Source of the DNA: Capitulum mitella
Taxonomy: Eukaryota; Arthropoda; Thecostraca; Pollicipedomorpha; Pollicipedidae
Assembly (NCBI GenBank): GCA_030062745.1
Contig: CP099842.1
Location: 11,444,095-11,508,094, forward strand
Length of the DNA: 64,000 nt
Direction: 5' to 3'
A program made the position numbers and the translations under genes. This document shows, one piece after another, positions 22,238 through 33,420 of the stretch (position 1 is the first letter of the stretch; every line of letters starts with the position of its first letter). The notes under the pieces were generated by a model, which saw only the letters and a program-made list of their open reading frames with translations, did not search any database and had not been told where the DNA came from.

Positions 22238-23072
22238 TTGACCCTCGCCCGTATGGGGCCTTCTGCATGACGCGGACGTGTTGGGAGGGAGGGGGGTTGG
22301 CACGACTCACCCGGGCTTCTACCTGCCCTCTACACACTCGACACACCTGCGCTCTAGAGCGTCGCGGAAAAACAGCGTGTTGCGCGTGACGAGATCTTGC
22401 GGCCTGCATCTCTTTTTAGGGTCTCCGGTCAACAGATGACCTTCCAAGACGGGTCAAAGGTCAAACGGTGGCAGCAAATGTCATTTTTTACAGTTAAAGC
22501 GCAAATGAACGCCAAAGAACAAATGTTGATGAAACGGAACGGATATCATAGTGTTCGCCAATCAATTGTGAGTCTATCTGTACCCCACATAATTGTACTT
22601 TGCCCATGAAGTCCGATCCAGTCATGCTAGATCAGTCCTTGTCAAACCTTGTCCTTGTGGTCGTCGGCTTAGATGCGTTCTCGGATCTTTAGAAGCATTT
22701 TTGTAGATAATAATGGATGCTGAAGTCAAATGTAGCATCTCAGTTAACAGGAAGTATTTTCAAATAACATACAAAGGTTTTCTTATGATGATTCTTATTA
22801 TGGATGTCTTGAAGGCGCTTTTCTAGATAATATCCAACACGAAATCTAATTTTAGGCATGCCGTGGTGTGTAGATTCATCACTCGCGGCGGCTACCTTTT
22901 TGGTGAAACAAGACACAGATTCCACCAAATTTGTATCACTGGGTTCCTTACACCTAAAGCAATCCGAATATATAGGTTGTCTTGCGATATCTATTTCCTA
23001 TCGCATTCCAAAAGGTAAAAAAGAACGTGTTTCCCGCCGTAGTTAATGACTTCAGTTCGCGCCCTCGATAAT
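22238..23072 (+). mobile_element. Family G repeat, copy G2
   Basis: Colinear with G1 (13762-14665). It begins TTGACCCTCGCCCGTATGGG, close to the TTAACCC ends of the other families. It shows CCTTCTGCATGACGCGGACG, TAGAGCGTCGCGGAAAAA, GCGTGACGAGATCTTG, AATGAACGCCAAAGAACAAA, GATGAAACGGAACGGATATC, GAATATATAGGTTGTCTTGC and TCCTATCGCATTCC. It lacks any hAT flanks. No terminal inverted repeat can be defined at the 3' side. Confidence 0.75.
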
Positions 23073-24839
23073 CCAGGCACTAAGAATAAGCCTAATAAAC
23101 CTATAGTCTTATAGAACATTTAATTTGGGTTCGGTCGATATATATACTTTACTGTATTTGTGCACTCCAACCGTCTTACGATGACACGGAGCTGAGACCG
23201 TTGTAAACCGGCCGCGTCGGCGCGCGAAAATGGCTGACATGGCTCCCGTTGACATTATAGCTCGTTACCATGGCAACGTAGGAGAAATTTTTTCGGCATT
23301 ATATGTGGAATGGATGTCCCAGAGACTGCACCAAGTCTCAGATGGATTAAACAGACCGTTTGTAAGTTATACTCGCAAAATCTCGGTTGGATCAAACTCC
23401 CTATACGGGCGAGGGCTAATATGGTTGTTTTTTTCGCAATGTCTCCAGGGCAGACCCAGAACTTTTAAGTAACCTCTCGGAAGCATGCCATTTTTGTTTT
23501 GTCAGGTTTTGTTGATAGATTAAAAGCAATAATAAGCCCAACAGAAGAAATGGCATGACCACACACATATATAGGAAACTCTAAGCCATTGGTGGTTTCA
23601 CAAATCGCTGGGGTCTACAAGGAGTTCAATACATTTGTGTTTCTTGGCTCAGAAATGTCAATTACCAATAGCGGTATCAATGTATGGACGGGCGCGATAA
23701 AAATAAATGACTGAGATGTCTTTGTCAGCCATTGTTTATTATATCAGCCGTAACATTGTTTCTAATGTGAACGATGCGTGTCAACCTTAGTTATGAGCAC
23801 AAACTAAGGTTCTCCTAGATCTGTCTCAATGTGCATCTTTGTTTTGCGACAAAGTTTCACCACACGTAAAAATCAGAAAGTGGTACGCATCGTTCAATGC
23901 CATTCTTAATCATGAGAGTTGGTCAATAGTGAGATCGACTGAGAGTTCATCTTTGGTTTTCTGGACCAGCCCCTACTTTCCTAATGATACTTTTGCCTGT
24001 CAGCATAAATACGGCCAGATCCTAAAGCGCATGAGTTGTGGTTGTTTCATTCGTCCGCCGATAGGGGTCTTATCACTATTTTTTAAAAGTAACGCTTTGG
24101 GTGTTGCCTTCTGTTTTCCCGGATCTCCAGCCGCAGTCACCAAATGTAACGTTATCAAATGTAACAGCATGGATGGTTACAATGCAGCAAATGGTTATGA
24201 TTCTGGTAAATCGAAGACACATCGTAGAGGCCGCAGCCTCGTTGATAAGCGAGTATGCGATTTTCAGTTCACATGGAAGGGTAGCGACCTTTCTTTCTCG
24301 GCAGGGCAATCCTGCTTTGCGTCATCCATACGTATCTGGACTGACGCCGCCCCAAGCGTAGACACAGCACCCTGTTTGAAATCACACCACTCAGTGTACA
24401 CGTTCAGGGTCCATGCAGCAAGCTCTGCACGAGCTCTGCTCCCAAGAAGTCAGCGGAGCCAAACCCTAGTATCAAATTTAAAAAAGCATGCATGTATGCA
24501 GATGTAAATTTGCGACCAATAGCTCAATACTCGGTTAAGACAATTTCTTCGCATGTTTTTTCATTGTGTTACAGCTTTTCACTTGTGCCTGGATGAAAGT
24601 CTGTTGACCCGCAGTTTAACCAAGCGTATTTGTTTTGCCTTGGTTTTCTGGCATAACTTTTGAATGGCGTAATCCAGGACACTTTCCTGAACTGCACCTC
24701 CAGTATCTGTCTTTTCCTTCTGGCATGGCTTGCAAGAATCGCATCAGGGATGGCACAAAAACCACTTCTCACGTCGCACAAGTCGTAAGTAACCACAGGT
24801 GAGGTCAACGATGGCTAGTGCTTAGCTTTGTACAGTGTC
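23073..24839. other. Unassigned DNA with the longest open frame between stops apart from a minisatellite
   Basis: The frame 23839-24507 (plus, 222 codons between stops) starts at TTG, and its first ATG lies well inside, at the MSCGCF segment. The product is cysteine-rich (for example CNVIKCN) but has no signal peptide, repeat or domain that I recognise, and no splice pattern supports it. It may be chance. The rest holds short AT-rich stretches without repeat partners. Confidence 0.4.
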
Positions 24840-25381
24840 GATTTAGCCTATTTTCTGAGAAAATCTAGCAAATTTAACCACCAAAGTATCGCGTACACAA
24901 AACAAAATTGCGGACCGCTTTTGAGCTTCTCGTAAAATTCTGCACAAAAAGATTCAAATAGCTAAAGGTAAGGCCATAACCTTATTTTACCCCGGGACCT
25001 AGATTGACCTCGGGTCACTTCCCGAACTTTTTTTATTTTTCCAGCTTACATTTTGAAAAACTGTTTGCATTGTTCGTCTAGCAAAATGAATTCACTTGAT
25101 ACTACATCAAGCATGTTATGGCCATTCTTGCTCTGTTAATATGTTGCCGCGATGGCCGACAAATAATCGCCAAATGTAGGGCTATGACCAGGCTCGTGAC
25201 GTCATTCCGAACTTTAAGGTCACCAAATGAGAAATGCCTGAGGCTCTGGATACCAGGCCATTGATTATCGTTCGAATCGTGGAAATCGGACCCTTGGTAC
25301 GCCAGATAGATAAGGGCTAAAACAGTTCATTCACCCCAGCAACTGGAAGGTGGCGAAATGCCCCATTCATAGCAGGGTTAA
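24840..25381 (-). mobile_element. Family K element, minus orientation
   Basis: The reverse complement starts GTTAACCCTGCTATGAATGG with GGCATTTCGCCACCTTCC (TTAA at 25378-25381). It contains GGAATGACGTCACGAG, AATGGCCATAACATG and TTTTACGAGAAGCTCAAAAG, in the same order as 9845-10560. No coding frame. The 3' limit is approximate. Confidence 0.6.
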
Positions 25382-25649
25382 CTGATGTTCATGTGAGTTT
25401 GTAAATACAAGTACATATCAGCATCATTTACCTAGATGTTCCAGCACGGATGTCCTGAGGTGAATTCTGGTCCAAGATTTCCGTAAACCCCACTGCAGTC
25501 AGTCACGCTCCTAAATGTTCTGCATCACGCGACACGCGATTCGGGTATAACTCACGAGGCTTCTCACTATCCTTTTTTCTACGCGATGCATCCTGTCGCA
25601 CCCATTCCGCTATTCATAGAATAATTAACTGCAACGGCTGTAGCCACAA

Positions 25650-27230
25650 TTACCCCACAAATTTCGCGTGGTGATTGCCGCGAGTTTTACCGTTGCCCGG
25701 CAGCCGGTGGGCCAACAGGCTGGACAGCGCTGCACTCGGAGGCCGGGCCGGCTGGAGCGGTGAGAAAGTCCACGTCCGGCGGTCGGACGCGTGCAGAGCA
25801 GAGCCCGGAGCCCGGTCTCGCTCCCAGACGGCCGGCCGGGCCGGGTAATTTCGACGCCCGCTGGGGGTCCCGCTGCCAGTGGGGGGCTCCGACGCCGTCC
25901 AGGAAAACACCGTGATTAGAGCCGATTAAACATTAGGGGCGCCAATAACGAGCGACTGACTATTTTTGTCGATGATGGACTGGCCCGGTCCCGGTGGACA
26001 ACGCCTCTGCGCTCCATTGTCTCGCGGTGTTTGTTGGTTTCCGGGAAGGAGGCGGCGGAGGCTTTTTTGCGCCGGCGGCCGGCTGCCCGCCGGCTACGGC
26101 GGCCGTGGCTCCGGGTCGGGCCGGCAGCCGGCGCCGTCCGCCGCGCCCGCGGCCGCGCCGCCGGCCGCCGCAGCCCGTGATTAAGTCATTGCCGGCGAGG
26201 TGTGTGCGCGCCGCCTGACCGCGCCGGCAGGAGTCGCCGGCGCCGTGAGCCGTCACCATTGTCATGCAGAGTAATGGGCCGGCGCACGTGCTCGTAACGC
26301 TGCCGACGGCCGGCCGCTGATTGACTGGTGCCGGGCTGCGGTCGTTTTTGCGCGGCAGAGGTGGCCGCCGCGCTCGCGGGCGCGCCGGGCCCGTCTCAGC
26401 GCGGCCGGCCAGGCGGCGCCGCGCGGCCGCGGCGACACCCGGTGTCGTCGCCGCTCGTGATGTCACGCTCCGCTGGCCGCTTTGGGCCCGCTGGAGTCGA
26501 GGCGCTTTTTACGGCGGTTTTTGCCGGCGCTCACGGCCGATTGGCGCCGTTTGAATATTGCCCGTAACCACAGGCAAGCGCCACAATGGCGGCACCCCGA
26601 CAAAGCCGCGCCGCCCCGCCTGAAATATGACGACACTGTTATCGGGATATCTCTGCGCACTGCACCGTTTACCTCTGATTGTGGTGACCTCCCGACCCCG
26701 GCCGACCCGGGGCCGCATCGGGCCATCGGCGCGCAGTTAGTCACGGCGCCGACAATCGCGACGCGCCGCTCTCGCCGCGCCGCGCCGCGACCGCCGCGTC
26801 CTCCGCCGCCCGCTTTGATTAATTCTCGGCCGGCCACGATTACGTGCTAAGTGCGGCCTAATAACGGGTGTGCTATGACTCTATCGTGATGGCGTATTGT
26901 TCCATATTTACCCGAGTAATTTGGGCGGGCGGTGCGTGACAGCGGTCGTTTAGCGATGAGCGATCGGTTCGCGATACGCCGAGCGGTCCACGCTTGGCCC
27001 GGATCTCGGCACCGCCCCGGGATCGCGGTGGATCGGCTGTTTTGCAACGTTCGCAGTCGTGGCGCCGTTAACGTGGGGTCCACGCACGCCGAGCTGCAGG
27101 CGCAGCCCAGGGCCTGGGCTCGGATGCGGCACCTCCTCATGGCGCAGGGCTGCAGATGGCGGTGCAACGGGAGACTACTGCATGGAGAGGTGGACAAATT
27201 ACCTAGATGTAGGATATACGGTCTTGACAG
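25650..27230. other. Large GC- and CpG-rich island
   Basis: About 1.6 kb very rich in CpG and in GCCGGC/GGCCGG, contrasting sharply with the AT-rich DNA on both sides. Open frames occur on both strands and in several frames, as expected where stop codons are rare, and none shows a domain. Islands of this kind often mark promoters or regulatory DNA near developmental genes, but nothing here proves transcription. Short AT words such as GTGATTAAGTCATT (26176-26189) and TTTGATTAATTC (26814-26825) interrupt the GC-rich sequence. Confidence 0.7.
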
Positions 27231-27879
27231 CATGGCCCACTGAACGATCCACGGAGCATTGGGAACTGCAGAAATGCTGAAGCATCACTAACAAGTCATC
27301 AGTAATACTGGCCTTTTCTGCATCTTTGTTTGCGCTTATCGTGTTACTCAGTATTTCCGTACGCAATGCCTTTCAATCTAAGTGTTAATAATAACAAAAA
27401 CGTGCTTGAAACCCTCGAAAAGCGCGGATTAAACAATAATTGCGATAGGTCTCCCAACCATGTTTTGGTATGCTGTGAATTATTCTACGCTCTATTTTGG
27501 GCCCTTTTATAATTCTCTGTTTCTGCCAAACCTCATTATCCATTATCATTGCATGGCGACGAATTCATAATACTTCGCATTATTAACATATTTGTGTCAT
27601 GTACCGACAACACCAGCAGGGAATATAGATACCTTGCTAAGTAATAACCAGTGAGTAAATGACTGACAGTGTAATGAACCGAGCAGGCATCCGCGTTTTG
27701 TTCAACGTTATGTCCGGAAACTTCCTGTCAGCGTAACAGATTGTTTCAGCCTTCGTGATCTCGCTCTTGACACCGCCTGCGTTCTTCGCGCCACAGTAAA
27801 ACTACGGCAGACATATAATAGAAACGTTGATCCAGCCCCAAATACCAATTACAGCCTGTGGTAATTGTTTAATTTTTCC
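27231..27879. other. Unassigned AT-leaning DNA
   Basis: Separates two GC islands. No gene, repeat partner or structure recognised. Confidence 0.5.
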
Positions 27880-28260
27880 CGGCTGAGAATGCTTCCCCGG
27901 CCGGAATGCGCCGGTTTTTGCGCGCCGCTCGTCGGTGGCGGTCCGTTTTTGTCGCCCGGGCGGGACAGGCTAATGACTGAGGCCGGCCGGCGGTGGGTGT
28001 TTCTGCACTGCCTCAGCCGACCCGCCTCTGTCCGAGCGTGTTATGCGCGCCGGCGACCTGGCCCGGGTCGGGTCACCAGGGTCAGACCCGCCGGCAGGGA
28101 CTGGTGTAACCGCCGCCCGATACAGGGCAGGTGCGTCCGTACACAGCACAGGGCGAACGAAACTCCCGCCGATGCCGAGCGAGTCCGTCCCCACCTGTTC
28201 CGGTGCAGAGCGAGGTCATCCCAGCCCGATGAGGATGAAACGCCCCTATGCAGAATAAAA
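27880..28260. other. GC-rich island
   Basis: About 380 bases of GCCGGC-rich sequence. The second half repeats a loose CAGCCCGATGA / CAGCCCGATAA / CAGCCCAATAC motif (28222-28302), perhaps a degenerate tandem array. A 180-codon open frame here is a by-product of high GC and has no recognisable domain. Confidence 0.55.
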
Positions 28261-28580
28261 TCATATCAGCCCGATAAAGGACGAGATTACCTCAGCCCAA
28301 TACACAGCGAAATCGTTCTGCTGTTCCACATATCCGTCTTCCTAGGATACAGCACAATCATTTTTAAACTTGTGTCATTGGGAGTACACTATGGCGGCAC
28401 TGCATGAGACAACCTCTGATCCACGGCGGACAAAATGCGATAGGATGAAACATCGTGAATGACCTCTTCGCGAAAATTTTCTGGCATTCAAGAAATTGGA
28501 AAGTATCAATAACAATTCTTTCAAAATCGTTACCACTGACCAACGACAACAGTCTTCACACCAGCCGTGTGACTACCAAG

Positions 28581-28752
28581 CAAGATTGTGCCTGATTCAC
28601 CTGAACTGGATCGATTCACTTCCGGAAACCCATAGCGGGGAATCGATACTGGTTGAAATTTAGTGCATTTTTTTTAAAAGCAAATCAATTCAATTCGGTT
28701 CCCGAGCCATGACTAAATCGACTCAATTTTGATCCAGTTCAGAGCATATAGA

Positions 28753-28822
<70 letters not shown>

Positions 28823-29093
28823 GTTTTATTGAATAGTAAAACAAAAATAATACAAACATATAAAAAATTAAAAGTGCAAAAAGTTACACGGTGAATTTGT
28901 CACTGAACTCTGTGATCTTTTTGATGGTTCGATTTGCGGATGATTCTTCGGATTAGTATGCGATTCAATCCTGATTCTGATTCACTGAAGGCTTTAACTG
29001 AATCGAGTCGGACTCTGATTCATGACAGAAGTGATAAATTCCTGAATCGATTCCGGGTGGATTCGATTCGATTTAGAATCAAGCACAAGCCTG
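28581..29093. mobile_element. hAT-like MITE containing an AT microsatellite
   Basis: The ends CAAGATTGTGCCTGATTC (28581) and GAATCAAGCACAAGCCTG (to 29093) are inverted with three differences. They are flanked by CTACCAAG and CTGCCAAA, a decayed 8-bp target duplication. The interior is built of GATTC/GAATC and ATCGATTC motifs in both orientations. A run of TA dinucleotides occupies the middle. About 510 bp with no coding capacity, consistent with a non-autonomous hAT derivative. Confidence 0.7.
28755..28820. repeat. (TA)n microsatellite
   Basis: About 64 bases of uninterrupted TA dinucleotides in the centre of the hAT-like MITE. Confidence 0.95.
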
Positions 29094-29189
29094 CTGCCAA
29101 AGACAATGTGAGCAAAGAACAAATAGTCTTCTGTTTGCGTCCCAGTACGTACCTATCTCAGGACGCACCTCCGGGCCGGATTCCCAGTC

Positions 29190-29560
29190 CAGAAAGGTAG
29201 GAAGGGGGGGGGGGACGTGGCGCGTCTTCCGTCGCCGGTCGGCGCCTCTTCCCCGTCCCCGCCACCCCCACCCCCGCTACGGCCGGGTGTCGTGAGCCGG
29301 CTCCATTTCCCGCACAGTGGGCCGATAATGCGGCCAGCGACGGGCCGGCCACGCCGACCGCGTGATGTACGCGCGCAGCCGTAACGACTATCAAGTTCCA
29401 ATTACGCGTCGATGCCTGCGTCGGAGCGCCGTTGACTTATGTTATTGGCCGGTCCGCCCGGCCGGCCCGGCCCGGCCCGGCCCGGCGCGGGGTTTCTCTC
29501 CCCAGGAGCCCGCCAGACCGGTGGTCCCGCTGCGGCACGCTAGATGTCAGGCCAGGCGGC
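29190..29560. other. GC-rich island
   Basis: Starts with a run of G (29206-29214), continues through CCCGCCAC/CCCCCGCT-rich sequence and ends with five CGGCC-type repeats at 29456-29487. No supported gene. A CpG-rich regulatory stretch is possible but not shown. Confidence 0.55.
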
Positions 29561-30408
29561 AGCACGGGGACTAAATGGGCATGCGAGACGACCACGAGCA
29601 CCAACCCGGCGACCATGAACACTTGCAGCACCCGAGTCCATTGCACATCGTAAAACCTTCGGCTATTTCCGCTCTGCGACTGCCGATCGATCTCAACAGA
29701 GTTTCGATCCCGTGACCTACTTTTCTTGGACCAATGATCCAATGATCGCTTCATTCGCAGCACACGGACAAACTGGCGAGACCTCTCAATGCAGCTAAAT
29801 CCTGCACACACAAGGGCGCCATTCGCCACGATCTTTGTGAACAATTAGCAAATGTCTGCTAACGACGGTCTCTGCAGCGAGGGGATAGTTTATGTTGCCA
29901 GACTCCCTGATTAGCACCGGTTTCCACTATGAGACCGTTCCCACCCGTGCACCGGACGGTGGGAATGTCAAGTAAAATGTGTTATTGCCGCAGTGCACTA
30001 TTTCCGGAGCAAGGCGGGCAAGGCAATGCATGACTTCCATAGCCCTGGGACGATGACATCATCACAGCTTTTATCCTGGTTGGTCTGCTTATCGTGCTAA
30101 GGGCTTAGTTGCCATTCCGCTTGTTCGCTTTTCGCTCACACCTGTTGTCGAGTACGGCGTGAGCACATGTTCACACCCCTTCAAGGCATTACATTACGTG
30201 TCCTGATAACGGTCAGTAACGTCAGACATTTTCCTACTGTGCAACATTGTCCGCAAGTCGATGACTCCTGGGAACGCTCGGGACGATTCAATGCGGCATC
30301 AAAAGCTTGGCAACATTCTCTGAATGATGCCACTTATATGTCTTTAAAGTGGCGCGTAAAGCGCGCTTTAAGTATGGACCTCGCCTTAGGAAGCTGGGGT
30401 GAGAGGAC
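29561..30408. other. Unassigned DNA
   Basis: No gene or repeat recognised. A short palindromic stretch AAAGTGGCGCGTAAAGCGCGCTTT lies at 30347-30370. Confidence 0.45.
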
Positions 30409-30590
30409 CAGGGGCGTAGGAACTGGAGGCAGGCAAGGGGCGCTGCCCTCCCCAAGCTTTAGACAACACTTAACATTAACACTACGACGGTACATGGAAA
30501 GAAACGAGGTAAAAATCACGTTTGTCCCCCCCCCTCCCCATCTCCACAGAGGTTCTGACACTACTGAGAGAGGACTCCGCCCCGCTATCC
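30409..30590. repeat. Possible small MITE (CAGGGGCGTAG start)
   Basis: CCAGGGGCGTAGGAACTGG at 30409 resembles common animal MITE termini, and a CTCCGCCCCG string lies near 30576. Only one copy is seen in this window and the ends are not well inverted, so this is a weak call. Confidence 0.25.
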
Positions 30591-30799
30591 TTTGTTAGGT
30601 ATGGAAAGTAGGTAGGGTGGGCATTACACAAAGAAAGGTTTGGAGTTCATTGTTCCACAAAGAAAATCCATGACGGAGTCCTTGAGTTCGTTGTCTTAAT
30701 AAATATCCTTCCTCGCAAAAACTTCAGGTTTTTCCCGGCCAAAATACTCTCACGGTGTCACCGCCAGTCCATTTTTCTCTCGTCAGGACTTATGTGGCA
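30591..30799. other. Short unassigned stretch
   Basis: Nothing recognised between the possible MITE and the next GC island. Confidence 0.4.
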
Positions 30800-31310
30800 A
30801 ACCAAACATTGCCTTATCAGCAGCCCTGGCGGAGCGGCCGAGCCGCAGAGCCAACCGCCAGCAAACTAGGCAGGACCAGGCCGGCATCACCAGTTTCTGC
30901 GGCTGCCACTGGAGAGGGAGGGTGTGGCACCACGTGAAGAGTCCCGGCCCCTGTGACGCCAGCTGACGGCTGAGAGCGCTGGGCGACGGGAGAGCTCTGC
31001 GCCGCCGCCGCTGCGCCTCTGCAGCCGGTCTGCAGCGTGCAGAGCCCGCAGAGCCGCCTGCCGAGTCGGGCAATATAGCACCGGCCGACGCCGGCCTGAC
31101 ATGATGCGAGCCGGTTGAGTGGCGGGCCGGCCGGCTCACCGATCGGGCGGGCAGCGGGCTCGGGCGCGATCCTCTGGGCGGGCGGCGGGCTCGGGCGCGA
31201 TCCCCTGGGCGGGCGGCGGGCTCGGGCGCGATCCTCCGCGCGGGCGGCGGGCTCGGGCGCAATCCTCCGGGCCCAAACCGCCGGTCGAGCTCAGTGCCAG
31301 TTCATCGACC
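30800..31310. other. GC-rich island with minisatellite
   Basis: CpG-rich, with many GCCGGC words. Its right part consists of a 31-bp tandem repeat (separate entry). All frames are mostly open for compositional reasons. Confidence 0.6.
31145..31268. repeat. 31-bp minisatellite, 4 units
   Basis: Four direct units start at 31145, 31176, 31207 and 31238. Each reads GGGCGGGCGGCGGGCTCGGG followed by CGCGATCCTCT, with one to four differences per unit. The units stay very similar, so the array is young or homogenised. Confidence 0.95.
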
Positions 31311-32179
31311 ACAGGTAACTCAGCGAACTGACACACTGTCGAATGCTGTTGAAGAAACACGATGCTGTCGTTGAAATAAGGAGTTTGGATCCGCTGTTTC
31401 AAACAAGCCCTAGAAGAGACCGCTTTGGGTGAGTCGCAGTGAAATGCGGTGTGTTGCACCCATTAATCTTGTTTCATGTTTGTGTTTTGACCTCCATTGG
31501 TCAGCACGACAGCACTAAATCTACCTGACAGCTTAGCGTATGGCACGGTGTGCAGCGAAGAACTGGTAGCTGAATAGAGAAGGAAACTTCTTCATGTCTG
31601 TTCACATTTGTCGACGGTGAGCACGTAAACATCACAATTTTCGGAATGATTTTTTGTCGACAAACAGAAGCACTCAGAAACAACACTAGTCACCAAAGTC
31701 TTATTTATCGCCACATCCGCTGATGCTAGAAAGATTCAACATGTTACAAAGTCCACGAGAACGTGGACGCACAACTCAGAACAAAAACGTCGCACCCAGT
31801 CTCTTACATCTTTCTCATGATCGGATATTTCGCCGGGCACTTGTGAGATTTGTGGGGAGAGCAACATTACGTTGGCATCACTCGCGCTGTAGTTCCCACA
31901 GTTTGCAGAATAGCACAGCCACCTTTCGGACATGTTTTGAGAAATCCCTAGCCAGCAGAACCTCGGGCAGGCTGGGACGGAGACGACCGCAATTCTTCCC
32001 GTCTGATCCAATCTCTCGTCCATACAGTTGATATTTATCGTTAACCGCTCGGAAGTCGACTGTTTAAGACCGAATTCGACACGACCCGATCCCACGACGA
32101 CCTTCATTAACTGAATGCGGAAGGCACGCACGCATTTTTACCGTCTGCAGACAGCGGACATCAACGTCCAAAGATATCG
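31311..32179. other. Unassigned DNA
   Basis: Between two GC islands; no domain-bearing frame or repeat partner seen. The 131-codon minus frame at 31736-32131 is not recognisable. Confidence 0.45.
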
Positions 32180-33420
32180 CGCACGAGGATGGCCGTGCAA
32201 ACGACAACGGCAAGCTCTCACAGACGGCAGGTGGGAGTTGCTGCGGGGGGCAGGTGTCGCCTGCGCAGGCGGCCGTTTTTCCCCAGGCTGATGGTCTCGC
32301 TCGCAGGCGGCAGAGGGCGCCGCTGCCCACACGAGCCGGAGGCGCCGGGCGACACACCGTGGAGCGCCGCATCTCACGGTAGCACGGGCGCTAGACCGGA
32401 ACGAGCAGCCCCCGCCAGCCCGCGCTGCACGGACAGCAGACCTCCTGGCCTGACGGGACGCCATCCCTCGGGGGATGACACGGCTCAGCAGATCCACCGA
32501 GCAGACGACAACAGACGAAAACGGCGGATCCCCGAGAACACAAGACACCGCCTGAGGGAATGACCCGGCGCACGAGCCGCCGCGTCGCGCCGCAGGCTCA
32601 CCAGATCCACGGAGCAGAGGACAGCAGACGAGAACGGCGGATCCCCCGAGAACACAAGACACCGCCTGAGGGGATGACCCGGCGCACGAGCCGCCGACGT
32701 CTACGCGGGAGTGCGGAGCGCTCGGCTAACCGCTCCGCCGATCAGAAGAACGGCCGGCAGTGGTTTTAGATATGACATGGGGCGCCAGTACCGCCTCAGC
32801 GCAAGAGAAAAACCGCCCCCACAGCGCCAAATTATCTCCACCAGGAGCCGCGGCTCTGCTTTGTATGCTAACTGGAGCCCTGGTCAGCGTTGGCGGTGCG
32901 TTTTTGCCGGGCTGCGGCCGTCCACCACCATGACAGGGGTCACTGCTGCGGTCACACTAATTGCTACTAATCCGTTGCCACTTACAGGTCGAGGTGCAAA
33001 AATGTATCGAGATATTTAATGCAGCTGCCGTCCGGCATCCCAGCGCTGGTGTCGGGCAGTAAAAACTGTGGCGCCGACGGCACCGCTGAAAAGTGCCGGG
33101 CAGATGTGTGGCCGCCCAAAATGGGAGACCCTTCCTTTTGTCAGCGGCCATTTTTGCCCCCGGCGCAAAAGTGCGATTCCAGACGCCGCGAAAATTACGG
33201 ATCGCGGAATCTGCGATCGTCTCCGCGATTGAGAGCGACGGACAGCTGAGACGGCTCACGACCGCACCGTCTCAGCACGTTATCAGGGCTGGTCGGACGG
33301 TGGGAACTCTCTGCAGACAGACCTCGGGGGAGCCAGGGCTGGCCGCACGGCCGGTTCCTCATGCCACCGCGAACCGCCCTGTTAATAAACCTGAACAGGG
33401 GCGGGGTTAGCGCCCGCCGC
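32180..33420. other. Large GC-rich island
   Basis: About 1.2 kb of CpG-rich DNA with a tandem duplication (32489-32714). The 32780-33420 part has lower CpG density and includes GGATCGCGGAATCTGCGATC at 33199-33218. Frames are open on both strands without domains. A regulatory or promoter role is possible but not shown. Confidence 0.55.
32489..32714. repeat. Tandem duplication, 113-bp unit
   Basis: Two units start at CAGATCCAC (32489 and 32602) with about 90 percent identity over most of their length, including CGGCGGATCCCC and GAGAACACAAGACACCGCCT. A partial unit, GGGGGATGACACGGCTCAG, precedes the first, so the array once had more than two units. Confidence 0.9.

Noticed and set aside
23839-24507. 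222-codon open frame as a protein-coding gene
   Set aside because: It starts at TTG, has its first ATG well inside, shows no domain or splice structure, and a frame of this length is not exceptional for six frames over 64 kb.
25960-26837. Long GC-island frames (168, 124 and 122 codons) as exons
   Set aside because: Open simultaneously on both strands in several frames, products of low-complexity Ala/Arg/Gly/Pro, no domain. Explained by scarcity of stop codons in GC-rich DNA.
27865-28407. 180-codon plus frame as a gene
   Set aside because: Lies across a GC island, arginine/proline-rich without domain, no conserved motif, and runs out into AT-rich DNA.
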